DNA of 64,000 nt. Source: Marivita lacus (GTDB taxonomy: Bacteria; Pseudomonadota; Alphaproteobacteria; Rhodobacterales; Rhodobacteraceae). This document shows, piece by piece, positions 7,845-16,688 of the stretch. The notes beneath the pieces were generated by a model. The model saw only the letters and a program-made list of their open reading frames with translations, was not told where the DNA came from and searched no databases. Both the position numbers and the translations under genes were made by a program. Location of the stretch: contig NZ_BMFC01000002.1 of the NCBI RefSeq assembly GCF_014637725.1, positions 496,907 through 560,906 of the forward strand, written 5' to 3'. How positions within the stretch are numbered: position 1 is the stretch's first letter; every line of letters starts with the position of its first letter.

Positions 7845-10800
7845 TCAGGCCCCGGCGGTCTGCGCCTCTTTGACCTTCTTCGCCAGATCCTGCGCGATGG
7901 CAAAGGCGCCCTTGATCTTGTCGCTGTCGCGGGCCCAGTCGCGGCGGATGACGATCTTGTTGTCCTTCACCTTGGCCAGACCGTTCTGGTCGCGAATGAA
8001 ATCCACCAGTCCTTCGGGGGACACGAACTTGTCCTTGTGGAACTGGATCGTCGCGCCCTTTGGCCCGCCGTCAAGCTTGGCGATCCCGGCGCGTTTGCAC
8101 ATCGCCTTGATCCGCACCACGAGCATGAGCGTGTTGACCTCGCGCGGCAGTTTGCCGAAGCGGTCGATCAGCTCGGCGGCAAAGCCTTCCAGCTCCACCT
8201 TGGTTGAAAGCGACGACAGACGGCGGTAGAGGCCCAGCCGCACGTCGAGGTCGGGCACATAGGCCTCGGGGATCAGGACAGGCACGCCGAGGTTGATCTG
8301 CGGCGCCCATTGGTCGTCGGTTTCCGACAGCCCTTCCATCTCGCCCGAGCGGATCTTGGCGATCGCCTCTTCCAGCATCTGCTGGTACAACTCGTAGCCC
8401 ACATCGCGCATCTGGCCGGACTGTTCCTCGCCCAGCAGGTTGCCCGCGCCGCGAATGTCGAGGTCCTGGCTGGCCAGCGTGAACCCGGCCCCCAGCGAGT
8501 CGAGCGAGCCCAGAACGCGCAGGCGCTTTTCGGCGGCAGGCGTCAGCTTGGCGCGCGGCTTGGTGGTGAGATAGGCATAGGCACGGGTTTTCGACCGCCC
8601 CACCCGGCCCCGGATCTGGTAAAGCTGGCTGAGCCCGAACATGTCGGCGCGGTGAATGACCATCGTGTTGGCGGTGGGAATGTCGAGACCCGATTCCACG
8701 ATGGTGGTCGCCAGCAGCACGTCGTACTTGCCGTCGTAAAACGCGTTCATCCGCGTGTCCAACTCCCCCGCCGCCATCTGGCCATGGGCGACGATATGGG
8801 ACACTTCGGGCACCTGCTCGCGCAGGAACTCCTCGATCTCGGGCAGGTCGCTGATGCGCGGCACGACAAAGAAACTCTGCCCGCCGCGATAATGCTCGCG
8901 CAGCAGGCCTTCGCGGATCGTCACCGCGTCGAATTCGCTGACATAGGTGCGGATCGCCAGACGGTCCACGGGGGGCGTGCCGATGATGCTCAGATCCCGC
9001 ACGCCCGACAGGGACAATTGCAGCGTGCGCGGGATCGGTGTCGCGGTCAGGGTCAGCACATGGATGTCCGTGCGCAACTGCTTGAGCCGCTCCTTGTGAC
9101 CGACGCCGAAATGCTGTTCCTCGTCGATGATCAGAAGCCCGAGGTTCTGGAACCGGATGCCCTTGGCGAGCAATGCGTGCGTGCCGACCACGATATCGAC
9201 CGTGCCCCGCCCCATCCCGTCCTTGGTCTCGGTTGCGTCCTTTGCGGAAACAAAGCGCGACAAGGCTCTGACTTCCAACGGAAATCCGCGGAACCGTTCG
9301 GCAAAGCTCTTGTAGTGCTGGCGGGCCAGCAACGTGGTCGGCGCGATTACGGCGACCTGCACACCGGACATGGCGGCGACAAAGGCCGCGCGCATCGCGA
9401 CCTCGGTCTTGCCGAAGCCCACATCGCCGCAGATCAGACGGTCCATCGGCTGACCCGACTGCATGTCGGCCATCACGTCCTCGATGGCGCGCAGCTGATC
9501 GTCGGTTTCCTGATAGGGAAAACGCGCGGAGAAACTGTCCCACGCGCCCGGGGGCGGGTCCATGATCGGCGCCTTGCGCAGCGCCCGTTCGGCGGCCACG
9601 CGAATGAGCCTGTCCGCCATCTCGCGGATGCGCTCCTTGAGCCGCGCCTTCTTGGCCTGCCACGCGCCGCCACCCAGCTTGTCGAGGAACCCTTCCTCGT
9701 GGCCGTAGCGGGACAGCAGTTCGATATTCTCGACCGGCAGGTAAAGCCTTGAGCTTTCGGCATATTCCAGCAGCAGGCACTCATGCGCAGCACCGGCGGC
9801 GGAGATCACCTCCATGCCCAGATAGCGCCCGATGCCGTGATCCACATGCACCACGAGATCGCCCGGCGACAGGGATTGGGTTTCGGTCAGGAAATTCTCG
9901 GCCTTGCGGCGCTTCTTTGGAGACCGGATCAGGCGGTCGCCCAGAACGTCCTGCTCCGAGATGACCGTAATGCGATTGTCTTTGTTTTTTTGGCCTACCG
10001 CTTCGCTACTTGAGGCCAGAGCCCCCCATGGCGCCTCGAACCCCTGCTCCAGCGGCCAGACCACCAGGTGCAGCCCACGCTTGCCCACGCGGGTCAGGTC
10101 GGTGACGGGGATGGTCTCGGACAGCCCTTCGTCCTCGATCAGGCCCGACAGACGTTCGCGCGCGCCCTCTGAATAGGACGCGATGACCACCGGGCCGCCT
10201 TCCATCTTCTTGCGAACATGATCCGCCAATGCGCTGAAAAGACTTATGCTTTCCTGTTGGCGCTCGGGGGCGAAATTGCGCCCGATCCGCCCGCCTGCAT
10301 CCACGACGCCTGGACCGGAGGCCTGCGCCAAGGAGTGAAACTGCACCACGCGGCGATCGCCAAGCGCCGCCACCCAAGCCGCATCGTCGAGGTAAAGCTG
10401 TTCGGGCGACACGGGTTTGTAGACGGTGTCCAGCCGCGCTTTCTGCGCCAGCGCTGCCTTGCGGGTCTCGTACTGATCCACGATCCCGTCCCAGCGCGAC
10501 AGGCGCGCGGGCGTGACCTGATCGTCCTGCGTGATCGGCACTCCGGGCAGGTAATCGAACAGCGTTTCCAGACGCGCATGGAAGAACGGCAGCCAATGCT
10601 CCATCCCTGCCTGCTTGCGCCCGGCACTGACCGCCTCGTACAGAGGATCGTCGCTGCCGGCCGCACCGAATTCGATGCGGTAATTCTGCCGGAACCGCGT
10701 GATCGCCGCTTCGTCCAGAATGACCTCGGAGACCGGGGCCAGCTCCACCAGATCGAGCTTTTCCGTTGTGCGCTGTGTGGCGGGATCGAAGCGCCGCGCG

Positions 10801-11351
10801 CCGTCCAGAACATCGCCGAACAGGTCAAGCCGCACCGGCCCGCCATCGCCGGGCGGAAAGATGTCGATGATGCCGCCGCGAATGGCATAGTCGCCCGGCT
10901 CCAGCACCGTGGGCGCCTGCGAAAAACCCATGCGCACAAGGAAGTTGCGCAGCGCGTCTTCATTCACACGATTCCCGACACGGGCGGTGAAGGCCGCCTC
11001 GCGCAGCACATCCCGGGCGGGCACGCGCTGTGTCGCGGCACTCATGGTGGTCAGCAGCACGTATTGCTTGGGCATCCCGTGGGTCAGCGCCGCCAAAGTC
11101 GCCATGCGGGTGGCGGAGATCTCGGGGTTCGGGGACACCCGGTCATAGGGCAGGCAATCCCAGCCGGGAAAGACGAAAACCGGCATGGCAGGCGCGAACA
11201 GCCGCAGCGCGTCGCGCATCTGTGCAAGACGGCGATCGTCGCGGGCGATGTGGCAGACCGCGCTGCCGGACGACTCGGCCTCGGCCAGAACCAGACGGGC
11301 GTCGAAACCTTCGGGCGCACCGCCCATCGTGATGTGCTGGGATGTCTTCAT
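7845..11351 (-). CDS. mfd: Transcription-repair coupling factor
   Basis: Mfd is the DNA translocase that removes stalled RNA polymerase from lesions and recruits UvrA. The 1168-residue length is normal. The N-terminal UvrB-homology region is followed by a CarD-like polymerase-interaction domain ([18 protein letters not shown]). The RecG-like motor has Walker [17 protein letters not shown] near residue 641 and a DEEQ box ([17 protein letters not shown]) near 742. Motifs [13 protein letters not shown] and [15 protein letters not shown] follow, and the C-terminal TRCF domain ends the protein. The ATG at 11351 begins [11 protein letters not shown]. The gene stands alone, with tRNA-Gly and a two-hairpin repeat downstream and a membrane protein gene transcribed the same way upstream. 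Confidence 0.97.
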   Translation of the reverse strand: MKTSQHITMGGAPEGFDARLVLAEAESSGSAVCHIARDDRRLAQMRDALRLFAPAMPVFVFPGWDCLPYDRVSPNPEISATRMATLAALTHGMPKQYVLLTTMSAATQRVPARDVLREAAFTARVGNRVNEDALRNFLVRMGFSQAPTVLEPGDYAIRGGIIDIFPPGDGGPVRLDLFGDVLDGARRFDPATQRTTEKLDLVELAPVSEVILDEAAITRFRQNYRIEFGAAGSDDPLYEAVSAGRKQAGMEHWLPFFHARLETLFDYLPGVPITQDDQVTPARLSRWDGIVDQYETRKAALAQKARLDTVYKPVSPEQLYLDDAAWVAALGDRRVVQFHSLAQASGPGVVDAGGRIGRNFAPERQQESISLFSALADHVRKKMEGGPVVIASYSEGARERLSGLIEDEGLSETIPVTDLTRVGKRGLHLVVWPLEQGFEAPWGALASSSEAVGQKNKDNRITVISEQDVLGDRLIRSPKKRRKAENFLTETQSLSPGDLVVHVDHGIGRYLGMEVISAAGAAHECLLLEYAESSRLYLPVENIELLSRYGHEEGFLDKLGGGAWQAKKARLKERIREMADRLIRVAAERALRKAPIMDPPPGAWDSFSARFPYQETDDQLRAIEDVMADMQSGQPMDRLICGDVGFGKTEVAMRAAFVAAMSGVQVAVIAPTTLLARQHYKSFAERFRGFPLEVRALSRFVSAKDATETKDGMGRGTVDIVVGTHALLAKGIRFQNLGLLIIDEEQHFGVGHKERLKQLRTDIHVLTLTATPIPRTLQLSLSGVRDLSIIGTPPVDRLAIRTYVSEFDAVTIREGLLREHYRGGQSFFVVPRISDLPEIEEFLREQVPEVSHIVAHGQMAAGELDTRMNAFYDGKYDVLLATTIVESGLDIPTANTMVIHRADMFGLSQLYQIRGRVGRSKTRAYAYLTTKPRAKLTPAAEKRLRVLGSLDSLGAGFTLASQDLDIRGAGNLLGEEQSGQMRDVGYELYQQMLEEAIAKIRSGEMEGLSETDDQWAPQINLGVPVLIPEAYVPDLDVRLGLYRRLSSLSTKVELEGFAAELIDRFGKLPREVNTLMLVVRIKAMCKRAGIAKLDGGPKGATIQFHKDKFVSPEGLVDFIRDQNGLAKVKDNKIVIRRDWARDSDKIKGAFAIAQDLAKKVKEAQTAGA

Positions 11352-11384
11352 AGCGCGGTCATGTGGCGCGCCGCGCAGGCCGCG

Positions 11385-11912
11385 TCAACCGCCAAGCACG
11401 CCGATGCTGAGGTTTACATACATTCCCCACATCGCGGTGACAAAGATCGACACCATGCCGATGGCCTGCACGATCAGCCGGTGCCGCCCAAGCCGCTTGT
11501 AGACCGCATCGAGGTCGTGATCCCTTTCATGCAGCGCCCGGGCCGTGTGCACGCTCAACAAGCTGACCAGCGACATCGGAAAGAAAAGCAGGAACAGCGC
11601 CTGCGCGATCTCAATCCAGTAGACCCAGCCCAGCACCGCGAACCCGGTCAGAAAGAACGTCCCGGTACCGATCACCCAGAGCCCCGCCTCATCCGCGATA
11701 TACAACAGCCGCGTGGTGTTGATGCGCAGCAGATCGGTCAGATCCTCGACCGCCGATCCGCCCTTGCGCCGCGCGCGGCTGACCATGTCGAACGGCACAC
11801 CCAGCACCCAATGGCTGGCCGAGGACCACACCACCGCAAGTGCGATCCAGAACCACAGATTGGAAAAGGACCGCATGTCGATCAGTTCAAAAACAGTGCT
11901 GTACCAGTCCAA
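11385..11912 (-). CDS. Small integral membrane protein of the Rhodobacteraceae
   Basis: This protein of about 175 residues has four predicted membrane spans (around NLWFWIALAVVWSSASHWVLG, LYIADEAGLWVIGTGTFFLTGF, AQALFLLFFPMSLVSLLSV and LIVQAIGMVSIFVTAMWGMYV). Related proteins in the family are often labelled 'component of SufBCD complex', but nothing in the sequence shows an iron-sulfur role. The TTG at 11912 would give MDWYSTVFELIDMRSFSN, which fits the conserved start as I recall it; the alternative is ATG at 11876 (MRSFSN). It is transcribed toward mfd with a 33-base gap, so co-transcription is likely. The function is unknown. Confidence 0.6.
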   Translation of the reverse strand: MDWYSTVFELIDMRSFSNLWFWIALAVVWSSASHWVLGVPFDMVSRARRKGGSAVEDLTDLLRINTTRLLYIADEAGLWVIGTGTFFLTGFAVLGWVYWIEIAQALFLLFFPMSLVSLLSVHTARALHERDHDLDAVYKRLGRHRLIVQAIGMVSIFVTAMWGMYVNLSIGVLGG

Positions 11913-12085
11913 GCCGTCGTCCCCGTTCGTCGCCCCGCTCTCTCTAGCCTGCAAGGACGGCTTTGCCCAGAGGCACAACCCGCGCAAATGCGCAGAGGTA
12001 TCGCAGCGCGTTTGGAACCCCGCAGCGGCGTTGGACATTCTCCCGACAGATCGATTTCAGATCGAGCAAGATAAGGAGCAAAAAA

Positions 12086-13027
12086 ATGCCACTCGAATAC
12101 GATGTTCTCGAAAGCTCAGCGCAAACAGATGCTTACCCGACCCGTGATCCCGAAAAGGAAACCTGGCGCGAGCGCGTGGACCCGACGGTCTGGCAGGACT
12201 GGACCGATCAGGCCCCGATCAGCAGGGGGCAGGCCGATGCCTTTGATCGCGACGGGTTCCTCGTGCTCGAGGACCTCTTTTCGACGGACGAGATCGCGGC
12301 TCTTGTCAGCCAGGCAGCAGAGCTGCGCAGCGCGCTCGAAGGCAGCGACGCGGCAGAGGTGGTGACCGAACCGGGGTCGGACGCGGTGCGGACGGTCTTC
12401 AATCTCGAAACCCGTCACGACCTGATGGCGCGGCTGTCGCGGGATGTGCGGCTGGCCGGGATTGCGCAGTTCCTTCTGAATGACGAGGTCTACATCCACC
12501 AGAGCCGCCTGAACTACAAACCCGGCTTCACCGGCAAGGAATTCTACTGGCACTCGGATTTCGAGACCTGGCACGCCGAGGACGGGATGCCCCGGATGCG
12601 GGCGGTGTCGGCCTCGCTGCTGCTGACCGACAACCGGGCGCATAATGGCGCGCTGATGCTCATGCCCGGATCGCACAAGACCTTCGTGTCCTGCCAGGGC
12701 GAGACGCCGGATGCGAATTACGAGACGTCGCTCAAGACGCAGAAGATCGGCACACCGTCGCAGGAGAGCCTGCGCGATCTGGCGCAGATGCACGGGATCA
12801 CCGATGCCGAAGGTCCGGCAGGCACTCTGGTGCTGTTCGACTGCAACACGATCCATGGATCGAACGGCAACATCACGCCCGATCCGCGCTCCAACGCGTT
12901 CTTTGTCTACAACGCGGTGTCGAACGCGCTGGCGGATCCCTTCGCCGCCGAAGAACCGCGCCCCGATCACCTTGCCCATCGCGGCACGCCGTCACCGATC
13001 AAGCTGCGGACCGGCGCGCTGGTCTGA
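12086..13027 (+). CDS. ectD: Ectoine hydroxylase
   Basis: EctD is a non-haem Fe(II), 2-oxoglutarate-dependent dioxygenase that converts ectoine to 5-hydroxyectoine, an osmotic and heat protectant. The 313-residue protein carries the EctD signature around FYWHSDFETWHAEDGMPRMR. The iron ligands are His156 and Asp158, with the distal His257 in CNTIHGSNGNI, and PRSNAFFVYN near the end binds 2-oxoglutarate. An AAGGAG site precedes the ATG at 12086. The usual neighbours ectA, ectB, ectC and ask are not in this window, so this is an orphan or detached copy. It may serve imported ectoine or a pathway located elsewhere. Confidence 0.9.
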   Translation: MPLEYDVLESSAQTDAYPTRDPEKETWRERVDPTVWQDWTDQAPISRGQADAFDRDGFLVLEDLFSTDEIAALVSQAAELRSALEGSDAAEVVTEPGSDAVRTVFNLETRHDLMARLSRDVRLAGIAQFLLNDEVYIHQSRLNYKPGFTGKEFYWHSDFETWHAEDGMPRMRAVSASLLLTDNRAHNGALMLMPGSHKTFVSCQGETPDANYETSLKTQKIGTPSQESLRDLAQMHGITDAEGPAGTLVLFDCNTIHGSNGNITPDPRSNAFFVYNAVSNALADPFAAEEPRPDHLAHRGTPSPIKLRTGALV

Positions 13028-13119
13028 CGCAGACATCCTCACCGCGCGCCTGCCCGGGTCTGGACACGCGCGCGGTTGACGTGCATCCCTTCCTGATCGA
13101 AGTCAGACAGGTAAGACAG

Positions 13120-14121
13120 ATGCAGCCCATCACCCCCTCCTTTCCCGCCACACGTTTGCGCCGTCTGCGCCGCAGCGAAGGCCTGCGCGCGATGGTGCGC
13201 GAGACCACCCTGACCCCGGATGACTTCATCTGGCCGGTCTTCGTGCGCGACGGCGAAGGGATCGAAGAGCCGGTGGCCTCGATGCCGGGTGTGGTGCGCC
13301 GCTCGGTCGACAAGGTGGTCGAGGCCGCGCGCGAGGCACACAGTCTTGGCATCCCGGCGATCTGTCTCTTTCCCTTCACCGATCCAAAGCTCAAGACCGA
13401 GGATTGCGCCGAGGCGTGGAACCCCGAGAACCTGTCCAACCGCGCCACCCGCGCAATCAAGGATGCCGTGCCCGACATGGTGGTGATGACCGATGTGGCG
13501 CTCGACCCCTACAACATCACCGGCCATGACGGCTACATGGACGCGGATGGCTATATCGAGAATGACCGCACGGTCGAGGCGCTGGTCAAGCAGACGCTGA
13601 GCCAGGCGCGCGCCGGGTCCGACATCATCGGCCCGTCGGACATGATGGACAGCCGCATCGCCGCGATGCGCGGCGCACTCGAAGGCGAAGGATTCTCGAA
13701 CGTCGCGATCCTCAGCTATGCCGCAAAATACGCCAGCGCCTTTTACGGGCCGTTCCGCGATGCGGTGGGGGCCTCGGGTGCGTTCAAGGGCGACAAGAAG
13801 GGCTACCAGATGGACCCCGGCAATTCAGACGAGGCGATGCGGCTGGTGGCGCGCGATCTCGCCGAAGGTGCGGACATGGTGATGATCAAGCCCGGCATGC
13901 CCTACCTCGACATTTGCCGCCGCACCAAGGACATGTTCGGCGTGCCAACCTTTGCCTACCAGGTGTCGGGCGAATACGCGATGCTGGCCGGTGCCGCCGA
14001 GCGCGGCTGGCTGGATCATGACCGGGTGATGCTGGAAAGCCTGATGGCGTTCAAACGCGCGGGCTGTGACGGGGTGCTCACCTATTTCGCCCCTGCCGCG
14101 GCGCGGTTGCTAAACGGGTAA
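13120..14121 (+). CDS. hemB: Delta-aminolevulinic acid dehydratase (porphobilinogen synthase)
   Basis: HemB condenses two 5-aminolevulinate molecules to porphobilinogen in haem, bacteriochlorophyll and cobalamin synthesis. The 333-residue protein has both active-site lysines: Lys203 in SYAAKYASAFYGPFRDA and Lys257 in MVMIKPGMPYLD. The metal loop reads TDVALDPYNITGHDGY, with aspartate and alanine (Asp125, Ala127, Asp129) where zinc enzymes have cysteines. It therefore belongs to the cysteine-free class, which uses magnesium or no active-site zinc, as known in Rhodobacter and Pseudomonas. The ATG at 13120 matches the family start (MQPITPSFPATRLRRLRRSEG). A GTG at 13081 is in frame but less likely. 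It follows ectD by 92 bases. Confidence 0.96.
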   Translation: MQPITPSFPATRLRRLRRSEGLRAMVRETTLTPDDFIWPVFVRDGEGIEEPVASMPGVVRRSVDKVVEAAREAHSLGIPAICLFPFTDPKLKTEDCAEAWNPENLSNRATRAIKDAVPDMVVMTDVALDPYNITGHDGYMDADGYIENDRTVEALVKQTLSQARAGSDIIGPSDMMDSRIAAMRGALEGEGFSNVAILSYAAKYASAFYGPFRDAVGASGAFKGDKKGYQMDPGNSDEAMRLVARDLAEGADMVMIKPGMPYLDICRRTKDMFGVPTFAYQVSGEYAMLAGAAERGWLDHDRVMLESLMAFKRAGCDGVLTYFAPAAARLLNG

Positions 14122-14320
14122 CGGGCGCTCCGGGCTAATGCCCCGCCTACGCGGTCGGATCACAGGCCGGGCCTCTGCCCGACCTTGCGTCAACGGATAG
14201 CGATGCGCCGCTTATCGTGATCTATCCTTGGTGACAGAAGCGCGCTCTGCGGCTATACTGACGCACAATCGGCGGAACAGCCGGAATTCCAGAGGCATCG
14301 GCAAAGAAAGAGCAGAGACA

Positions 14321-14878
14321 ATGACATCCCTGACACGACGCGAACTGGCCCTTGGCCTTGGCGGCACATTTTTACTGGGTGCCTGCAACAACGCTGTGGG
14401 CGGCAATGGCGGCGCGCGGATCGACGCGCGGGTCGATGCGACGCTGGCTGAAATGTACCGCCGCTTTCCGGGCACGCAAAACCTTGCGGGCAACGCCAAT
14501 GGCCTGCTCGTCATGCCGCTGGTGACCGAAGCGGGACTTGGCATCGGCGGTGCCTTCGGGCGCGGCGCGCTGCGGGTCAACGGCGTGACGGTGGATTACT
14601 ACTCCACCACCAAGGCCAGCGCGGGGCTGCAGATCGGTGCGCAGCAATACGCCCATGTGCTGTTCTTCATGACCGAGGACGCGCTGATGAATTTCCGCCG
14701 CTCACCGGGCTGGGCTGCGGGCGCCAACATCGAGTACGCGATCCCCGAAGGCGGCGAGACCATCGCGGCCGAAACCACCACGTCGCTGTCGCCGGTGATC
14801 GCGGTGATCTTCGGTCAGGCGGGATTGCGCATTGGCGCAACGCTGGAAGGCGTGAAATACACGCGGATCATTCCCTGA
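14321..14878 (+). CDS. SYLF/Ysc84-domain lipoprotein
   Basis: This 185-residue protein starts MTSLTRRELALGLGGTFLLGACNN, a twin-arginine-like signal ending in a lipobox (LGAC), so it is probably an exported lipoprotein. The mature part carries the SYLF (Ysc84) pattern: LVMPLVTEAGLGIGGAFGRGALRVNGVTVDYYSTTKASAGLQIGAQ, and at the end AVIFGQAGLRIGATLEGVKYTRI. In eukaryotes this domain binds lipids and actin; the bacterial role is unknown. The ATG at 14321 is chosen because the signal sequence begins there. A frame open upstream to 14228 adds non-coding-looking residues. It is a single gene followed by the inverted-repeat intergenic element. Confidence 0.8.
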   Translation: MTSLTRRELALGLGGTFLLGACNNAVGGNGGARIDARVDATLAEMYRRFPGTQNLAGNANGLLVMPLVTEAGLGIGGAFGRGALRVNGVTVDYYSTTKASAGLQIGAQQYAHVLFFMTEDALMNFRRSPGWAAGANIEYAIPEGGETIAAETTTSLSPVIAVIFGQAGLRIGATLEGVKYTRIIP

Positions 14879-14886
14879 TCCGCCAA

Positions 14887-14935
14887 TTGGGGGCTCTGCC
14901 CCCAAACCCCCGAGGGTATTTGTAAACCAGAGAAG
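14887..14935 (+). repeat. Intergenic repeat, left copy (hairpin plus CCCCCGAGGGTATTT element)
   Basis: This unit has a hairpin TTGGGGG-CTCTG-CCCCCAA at 14887-14905, then an element from 14907 to 14935 that begins CCCCCGAGGGTATTT and ends AACCAGAGAAG. The same unit occurs inverted at 15051-15119. Elements of this wording are, as I recall, common between genes in Rhodobacterales genomes. The hairpin may also terminate the upstream lipoprotein transcript. Confidence 0.65.
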
Positions 14936-15050
14936 ATCATGCCGCAGGTCCACCCCCTGCGTTTGCAGGGGGCTTCTCCGGTTACGGTCATCGGCGCCTC
15001 CGCCTGTACCGCAGCACCCGGAATAGACCCAAAAGGTTAACAAACCCTTG

Positions 15051-15119
15051 CTTCTCTGGTTCAAAAATACCCTTCGGGGGTGAGGCGCGCATGCGCCGAG
15101 GGGGCAGACAGCCCCCTTT
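15051..15119 (-). repeat. Intergenic repeat, right copy (inverted)
   Basis: This is the inverted partner of the unit at 14887-14935. Bases 15051-15080 are the reverse complement of the element, with a few differences (CTTCTCTGGTT to CCCTTCGGGGG). The G/C hairpin GGGGGC-AGACA-GCCCCC lies further out at 15100-15116 and is followed by TTTT, so it could stop rightward transcription. Together the two copies could fold into a long stem that encloses about 115 bases. Confidence 0.65.
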
Positions 15120-15125
15120 TACCCG

Positions 15126-15749
15126 TCAGCCAGCCATCGCGGCCGTCAGCCCTTTCAGAGCGGCCACCGGGTCCTCGCTGCGCCAGATCTCTTCGCCGAT
15201 GCCGAAGAAATCGGTCATCGGCGCAAGGCGGCGGATGATCTCGGCATCGAGCCCGCCTTCGGCGACCACGGGGATCTCGATCATCTCGGACCACCATTCG
15301 AACAGCTCTTGTTCGGCGCGCGACCCGTCACCCAGCGCGGTTGTGCCCACGGGACCGAAGCTGACGTAATCGGCGCCCGCCTCACCCGCGCTTATCCCGT
15401 CATGGCGCAACTGGCCGCAGAACGCACCGACGATGGCGTCCTCGCCCAGTTCCTTGCGCGCCACGCGCACCGATCGCGCGCCGTCGGTCAGGTGCACGCC
15501 GTCAAGGCCCAGCCGCTGGGCCAGAACCACGTGGGTGTCGATCACCAGCGCCACGTCGAACCGGTGCGCCACCTCGCGCACGGCATCGGCGGCGCGCAGG
15601 ATCAGGTCCTCGTCGCGGCTGGCCAGCGACAGGCGCAGGCAGGCGATCGCGGTCGTGTCCAGCACGCGGGCCAGATCGGTCGGGAAATGGCTGAGTTCGA
15701 TCTCGGGTGGTGTGATCAGGTAGATCTGCGGCTGCTCTGCGTCGGACAT
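15126..15749 (-). CDS. Thiamine-phosphate synthase-like protein (ThiE/TenI fold)
   Basis: This 207-residue protein has the TMP-synthase barrel pattern: YLITPPEIELSHF at the start, LRAADAVREVAHRFDVALVI, LAQRLGLDGVHLTDGARSVRVARKELGEDAIVGAFCG, YVSFGPVGTT and VVAEGGLDAEIIRRLAPMTDFFGIGEEIW. These match the pyrophosphate and phosphate-binding loops of ThiE. No other thiamine gene is adjacent, and such stand-alone ThiE-like proteins in Rhodobacteraceae may not be the main thiamine enzyme. The ATG at 15749 (MSDAEQPQIYLI) is preferred because the extension upstream is rich in basic residues and looks non-coding. It is divergent from trmJ. Confidence 0.75.
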   Translation of the reverse strand: MSDAEQPQIYLITPPEIELSHFPTDLARVLDTTAIACLRLSLASRDEDLILRAADAVREVAHRFDVALVIDTHVVLAQRLGLDGVHLTDGARSVRVARKELGEDAIVGAFCGQLRHDGISAGEAGADYVSFGPVGTTALGDGSRAEQELFEWWSEMIEIPVVAEGGLDAEIIRRLAPMTDFFGIGEEIWRSEDPVAALKGLTAAMAG

Positions 15750-15881
15750 CTTCGGCCCCTTCCTTGTGGTCGCCCCCCTATACAGCGATTTCGCGCCCTG
15801 CGCCAAGGGCTTGCGCGGCTTGCCCTTTGATCGCCGGCGCAATAGTCAGACGCGATCCTTTGCTGCTTCGAGGTTCCTGCC

Positions 15882-16625
15882 ATGCCAAGCGACATTCCGC
15901 AGCCCAGTTTCGTGCTGGTGCGCCCGCAGATGGGCGAAAACATCGGCGCCGCCGCGCGTGCGATGCTGAATTTCGGGCTGGACCGGATGGCGCTTGTCGC
16001 GCCGCGGGATGGCTGGCCCAACCAGAAGGCGGTGGCCATGGCCTCAGGCGCGGGGCGCGTGCTGGATGACGCTGTTCTGGTCGCGCGCACGGTGGATGCG
16101 GTGGCCGAGTGTTCCTATGTCTTTGCCACCACCGCCCGGCAGCGCGGTATGACCAAGCCGGTGATGACGCCAGAGCGGGCGATGGAGGTCGCGCGCGACA
16201 GGATCGCGGCCGGCGAAAAGGTCGCGGTGCTGTTCGGACCGGAACGCGCGGGGTTGGAGAATGACGATATCGCGCTGGCCAATGCGATCATCTCGGTGCC
16301 GGTGAACCCGGACTTTCCGTCGCTGAACCTCGCGCAATGCGTGTTGCTCACCGGGTATGAATGGCAGCGGCACTCGGTCGCCGTGCCCCCCGAGATCACC
16401 GAGATGGCGGGGTCCGAGTGGGCCAGCGCCATCGAGATGGACAAGCTGGCTGAACATTACGAGGACACGCTGGACAGGGCCGGGTTTTTCTTTCCCGACC
16501 TCAAGGCCGAGAGCATGAAGCGCAACCTGCGCAACATGTGGTCCCGCATGCCGCTGACCCGCACGGATGTGTCGATGCTGCACGGTATGCTGCGGCAAAT
16601 GGTGCGCTGGAAGGACAAGGGCTAG
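15882..16625 (+). CDS. trmJ: tRNA (cytidine/uridine-2'-O-)-methyltransferase, SpoU family
   Basis: This 247-residue SPOUT methyltransferase probably methylates the ribose of nucleotide 32 in the anticodon loop of several tRNAs. The N-terminal SpoU pattern is PSFVLVRPQMGENIGAAARAMLNFGLDRMALVAPRDGWPN. The knot region with the S-adenosylmethionine loop appears as VAVLFGPERAGLENDDIALANAIISVPVNPDFPSLNLAQCVLLTGYEW, the TrmJ hallmark. The C-terminal helical extension is typical of TrmJ. The gene is divergent from the ThiE-like gene, with about 130 bases between them, and lies 63 bases ahead of ctaA. Family assignment is firm; the exact target nucleotide is inferred. Confidence 0.88.
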   Translation: MPSDIPQPSFVLVRPQMGENIGAAARAMLNFGLDRMALVAPRDGWPNQKAVAMASGAGRVLDDAVLVARTVDAVAECSYVFATTARQRGMTKPVMTPERAMEVARDRIAAGEKVAVLFGPERAGLENDDIALANAIISVPVNPDFPSLNLAQCVLLTGYEWQRHSVAVPPEITEMAGSEWASAIEMDKLAEHYEDTLDRAGFFFPDLKAESMKRNLRNMWSRMPLTRTDVSMLHGMLRQMVRWKDKG

Positions 16626-16688
16626 GCCCGTGCCTTGAAGCACCCCGGCCCCAGGCCTAATCTTTCGCCCCAGAAGGAGACCCCGTGA

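Noticed and set aside
10218-12074. 618-residue open frame on the plus strand
   Set aside because: It runs antisense to mfd and the membrane protein gene; the composition is not protein-like.
11963-12085. Longer ectoine hydroxylase start
   Set aside because: The 41 extra codons are basic and unlike the family, and a strong ribosome site precedes the ATG at 12086.
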